A stretch of DNA of 43,903 nt from a virus: positions 1 to 43,903 of IMG/VR virus record IMGVR_UViG_3300013094_000101, one strand, 5' to 3'. The translations under genes and the position numbers were made by a program. How positions within the stretch are numbered: position 1 is the first letter of the stretch; each line of letters begins with the position of its first letter. Below the pieces are notes generated by a model. That model saw nothing but the letters and a program-made list of their open reading frames with translations. It made no database searches and was not told the origin of the DNA. This document shows, piece by piece, positions 41,886 to 43,903 of this stretch.

Positions 41886-43903
41886 ATGCTCAATCTCCAA
41901 CAAATACTTAACAGCGACAGTATATCAACACTTGTCGGTAAATTAAACACCAATTTCCAACAGTTAGCTTTGTCAGGAGGTGGACCGCAGGGCATACCAG
42001 GAGAACAAGGGATTCCTGGTCTTCCAGGGAGACAAGGACTTGTAGGTCCACAAGGCCCATTAGGTCCTACAGGGACTGTAGTTGGAATCATTCCATTTGG
42101 AACTACCGCTGGAGGAAGCACAGGTCCTACAGGAATTGCTGGACCTTGGAACACAAATTCTTATGTATATCTTACTCAAAGAATTGGTACTGGGACTAAT
42201 TATGTAGGAGATATATGGATAGATCATTTCAATGATGGTTTTTGGAAATATATTGATTCTCCGGATGAATCATATACTGGAACAAACAGTCCATACAGCA
42301 CATCTGGAACTGCTGGAGTTCCTCCATCTGGAGGATATTTTGGAGGTGAAGGATGGTATTTCTACCCTATGTCAGGAAATAGGAATGCGGTTACTGGTGA
42401 TGTTTGGGTCAGTGATACTACAACATATCAATCTAAGCCTACTTATGAATACGGCCCATCCGGTACAACAAATCTCACGGTAAAAAACGGAAGATTTCTT
42501 AGTAAATATGGAACCATTTGGATTTCTTCTGGGAATGGAGTCAATGGCACAGATGGTATTTTAGAATCTCCATCTCTATATGAATGGGGTTATACTGGAA
42601 TTGGTAGCGGAAGCCCCGCAAATCCAGGAAGATATAATAGCGGAATAGATCGTTTGTATTTTAAGGAAAGCGTAGATAGCTTACCTTATCTTTCAAATGT
42701 AACCGCACGAAGCTGGATCGATGCATCAGCAACTGGTGATGGACCCGCTTCTTCAAGCGTTGAATATCCGGTAATAGGTGGAGCTCAATTTTCTGGAAGA
42801 ACTAATTGGGTTTCTCCATTATATGATCCGTCATTAGATCAATATACTCCTCTTAAATTTTATACAGAAAGACGTGATGAATTTATATCAGGATACAATT
42901 TCGGAACTTTAGGATTATATATGATTTCTAGCGAAGCAAATGCTGGATGGACATCCATAGATGATGAATCAATATATTTAAAATCCTTATTTGTATATTC
43001 AACTCGAGTAAGTCTATCCCCTGATGCTGCAAATGCAGAAAGCTTTACAGGATCGCTAAGCACAGAAAGCACAAAAAATCTTGGTGAAATGTTGTTTGAT
43101 GTAAAAAGATTAATATCATCAAATCAATTTGTATGTTCAACTCCAGCTGATTTATACAGATCTTCTGATTATTCTTCTTTGCATGCTTACATAGAAAGCT
43201 TAGATACTTCAACTTCTTATACAGTAACACAAGGTTTTATAAGTGCAGTTAACGGAAAATCATTGACAAATCTTGATGCAAATAGTACAAACTTTTTAGA
43301 TTATGGAACTGGTGATGGATCCTTAGGATCCATTGGAGCGACTGGCGCTGCCGCCAACGGAAATTATACCAGAAGTACCTGGTATGGATCCGCTTTTTAC
43401 GCAAACCCAAGTAACTGGTCACAGTTATCAGATTCAAACAATCCAAGCTCTGATACTTCAACTAACCCTAATTATGCTGATAAAATGTATCGATTAGCTG
43501 GAATGAGAGAGCGAGGAAAAAAGACTTGGGATGTTAATAACAACACCCAATTTCTTAGTGAGCTTATTTTTTATACATCTAGAATCGATTATGGAAATTT
43601 GGGTTATACTGGAACTACTCAACTTGACGTCACAAATATAGATCCGACAATCAATCAACAGAGTAGCGTGCCTTCTTTGTACATATCTTCTTTTAGAAAT
43701 ATAGGTATTGGAACATTTGCAGCAGATGATTCAGGAGTATTTGAACCAAATGCTCGTCTACATGTAAGAGCTTTTATAGGTTCTGGTTATACAGGACCTG
43801 TTTATCATAGTGTACAAAATTCAACTGATCCTTTTGCTTCATATCCGAGCAAAATTTGGAAGACTGCTGCATTTGTAAGTGACATCGGAAATGTACCAGG
43901 AAA
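41886..43903 (+). CDS. Collagen-like tail fibre protein, 3' partial
   Basis: The frame runs 672 codons to the window edge without a stop. After an N-terminal helix (LNLQQILNSDSISTLVGKLN), residues about 32-65 are Gly-x-y repeats (GPQGIPGEQGIPGLPGRQ, then GLVGPQGPLGPTG), a collagen-like triple-helical stalk. A long Gly/Ser/Tyr-rich beta part follows (GEGWYFYPMSGNRNAVTGDV). Collagen-like repeats are common in phage fibres, where they make trimeric rods. Near the end, SSFRNIGIGT and NARLHVRAF suggest the start of a fibre-tip region of the intramolecular-chaperone type, which would lie outside the window. Confidence 0.75.
   Translation, partial: MLNLQQILNSDSISTLVGKLNTNFQQLALSGGGPQGIPGEQGIPGLPGRQGLVGPQGPLGPTGTVVGIIPFGTTAGGSTGPTGIAGPWNTNSYVYLTQRIGTGTNYVGDIWIDHFNDGFWKYIDSPDESYTGTNSPYSTSGTAGVPPSGGYFGGEGWYFYPMSGNRNAVTGDVWVSDTTTYQSKPTYEYGPSGTTNLTVKNGRFLSKYGTIWISSGNGVNGTDGILESPSLYEWGYTGIGSGSPANPGRYNSGIDRLYFKESVDSLPYLSNVTARSWIDASATGDGPASSSVEYPVIGGAQFSGRTNWVSPLYDPSLDQYTPLKFYTERRDEFISGYNFGTLGLYMISSEANAGWTSIDDESIYLKSLFVYSTRVSLSPDAANAESFTGSLSTESTKNLGEMLFDVKRLISSNQFVCSTPADLYRSSDYSSLHAYIESLDTSTSYTVTQGFISAVNGKSLTNLDANSTNFLDYGTGDGSLGSIGATGAAANGNYTRSTWYGSAFYANPSNWSQLSDSNNPSSDTSTNPNYADKMYRLAGMRERGKKTWDVNNNTQFLSELIFYTSRIDYGNLGYTGTTQLDVTNIDPTINQQSSVPSLYISSFRNIGIGTFAADDSGVFEPNARLHVRAFIGSGYTGPVYHSVQNSTDPFASYPSKIWKTAAFVSDIGNVPG

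Noticed and set aside
41762-42154. Minus-strand Pro/Gly-rich ORF opposite the collagen-like gene
   Set aside because: It is the mirror of Gly-x-y codons of the fibre gene on the plus strand; long antisense frames are expected there.

Overview
This window looks like one segment of a large, AT-rich, T4-like contractile-tailed phage (myovirus) genome. The evidence is a gp25-like baseplate wedge gene followed directly by a gp6/J-like wedge gene, a probable spike (gp5/VgrG-type) tail end at the left edge, several very large virion proteins of up to about 2,580 residues, and a PhoH-like ATPase. Almost all start codons are preceded by A-rich leaders (aaataaa, aaacaaa) with no recognisable Shine-Dalgarno sequence. 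That is typical of Bacteroidota and their phages, so I infer a Bacteroidota host with moderate confidence. I see no tRNA, rRNA or CRISPR array, and no gene-free stretch longer than 300 bases.

Layout. Positions 1-4287 hold the C-terminal end of a spike-like protein, a GIY-YIG homing endonuclease inserted at its 3' end, and a 902-residue probable baseplate or tail protein. Positions 4322-9606 hold an S1-domain protein, an amidoligase-like protein, several small proteins (three with T4-type capsid-targeting-like N-termini), a probable neck or tail-completion protein, and a degenerate homing-endonuclease-like gene. Positions 9606-19727 are a baseplate block: gp25-like, gp6-like, a small protein and a 2,583-residue protein containing a beta-propeller. 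Positions 19744-27557 are a nucleic-acid and enzyme block: a HAD hydrolase, a Cys-rich protein, a PhoH ATPase broken by a split intein with its own endonuclease gene, a SET-domain protein and a zinc-ribbon protein on the minus strand, a DEDDy exonuclease, a minus-strand endonuclease, and an Fpg/Nei DNA glycosylase invaded by a GIY-YIG cassette. Positions 27613-43903 are five large structural genes, ending with a collagen-like fibre that runs off the window.

The most notable feature is the load and variety of homing elements: five endonuclease-like genes in about 27 kb, using several strategies. (1) phoH is a fractured gene. Its P-loop is interrupted by a naturally split intein whose N-terminal part is only 17 residues, with a free-standing Vsr-like (EDxHD) endonuclease gene between the halves. 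(2) Two GIY-YIG cassettes, at the spike gene and at the Fpg gene, appear to carry a recoded copy of the 3' end of their target gene. The host gene thus keeps a functional C-terminus while the original 3' end survives as a remnant after the endonuclease gene. (3) Two zinc-finger endonuclease-like genes are free-standing. Recurrent TTGATATATA-type motifs upstream of several transcription units may be the phage's late promoters.
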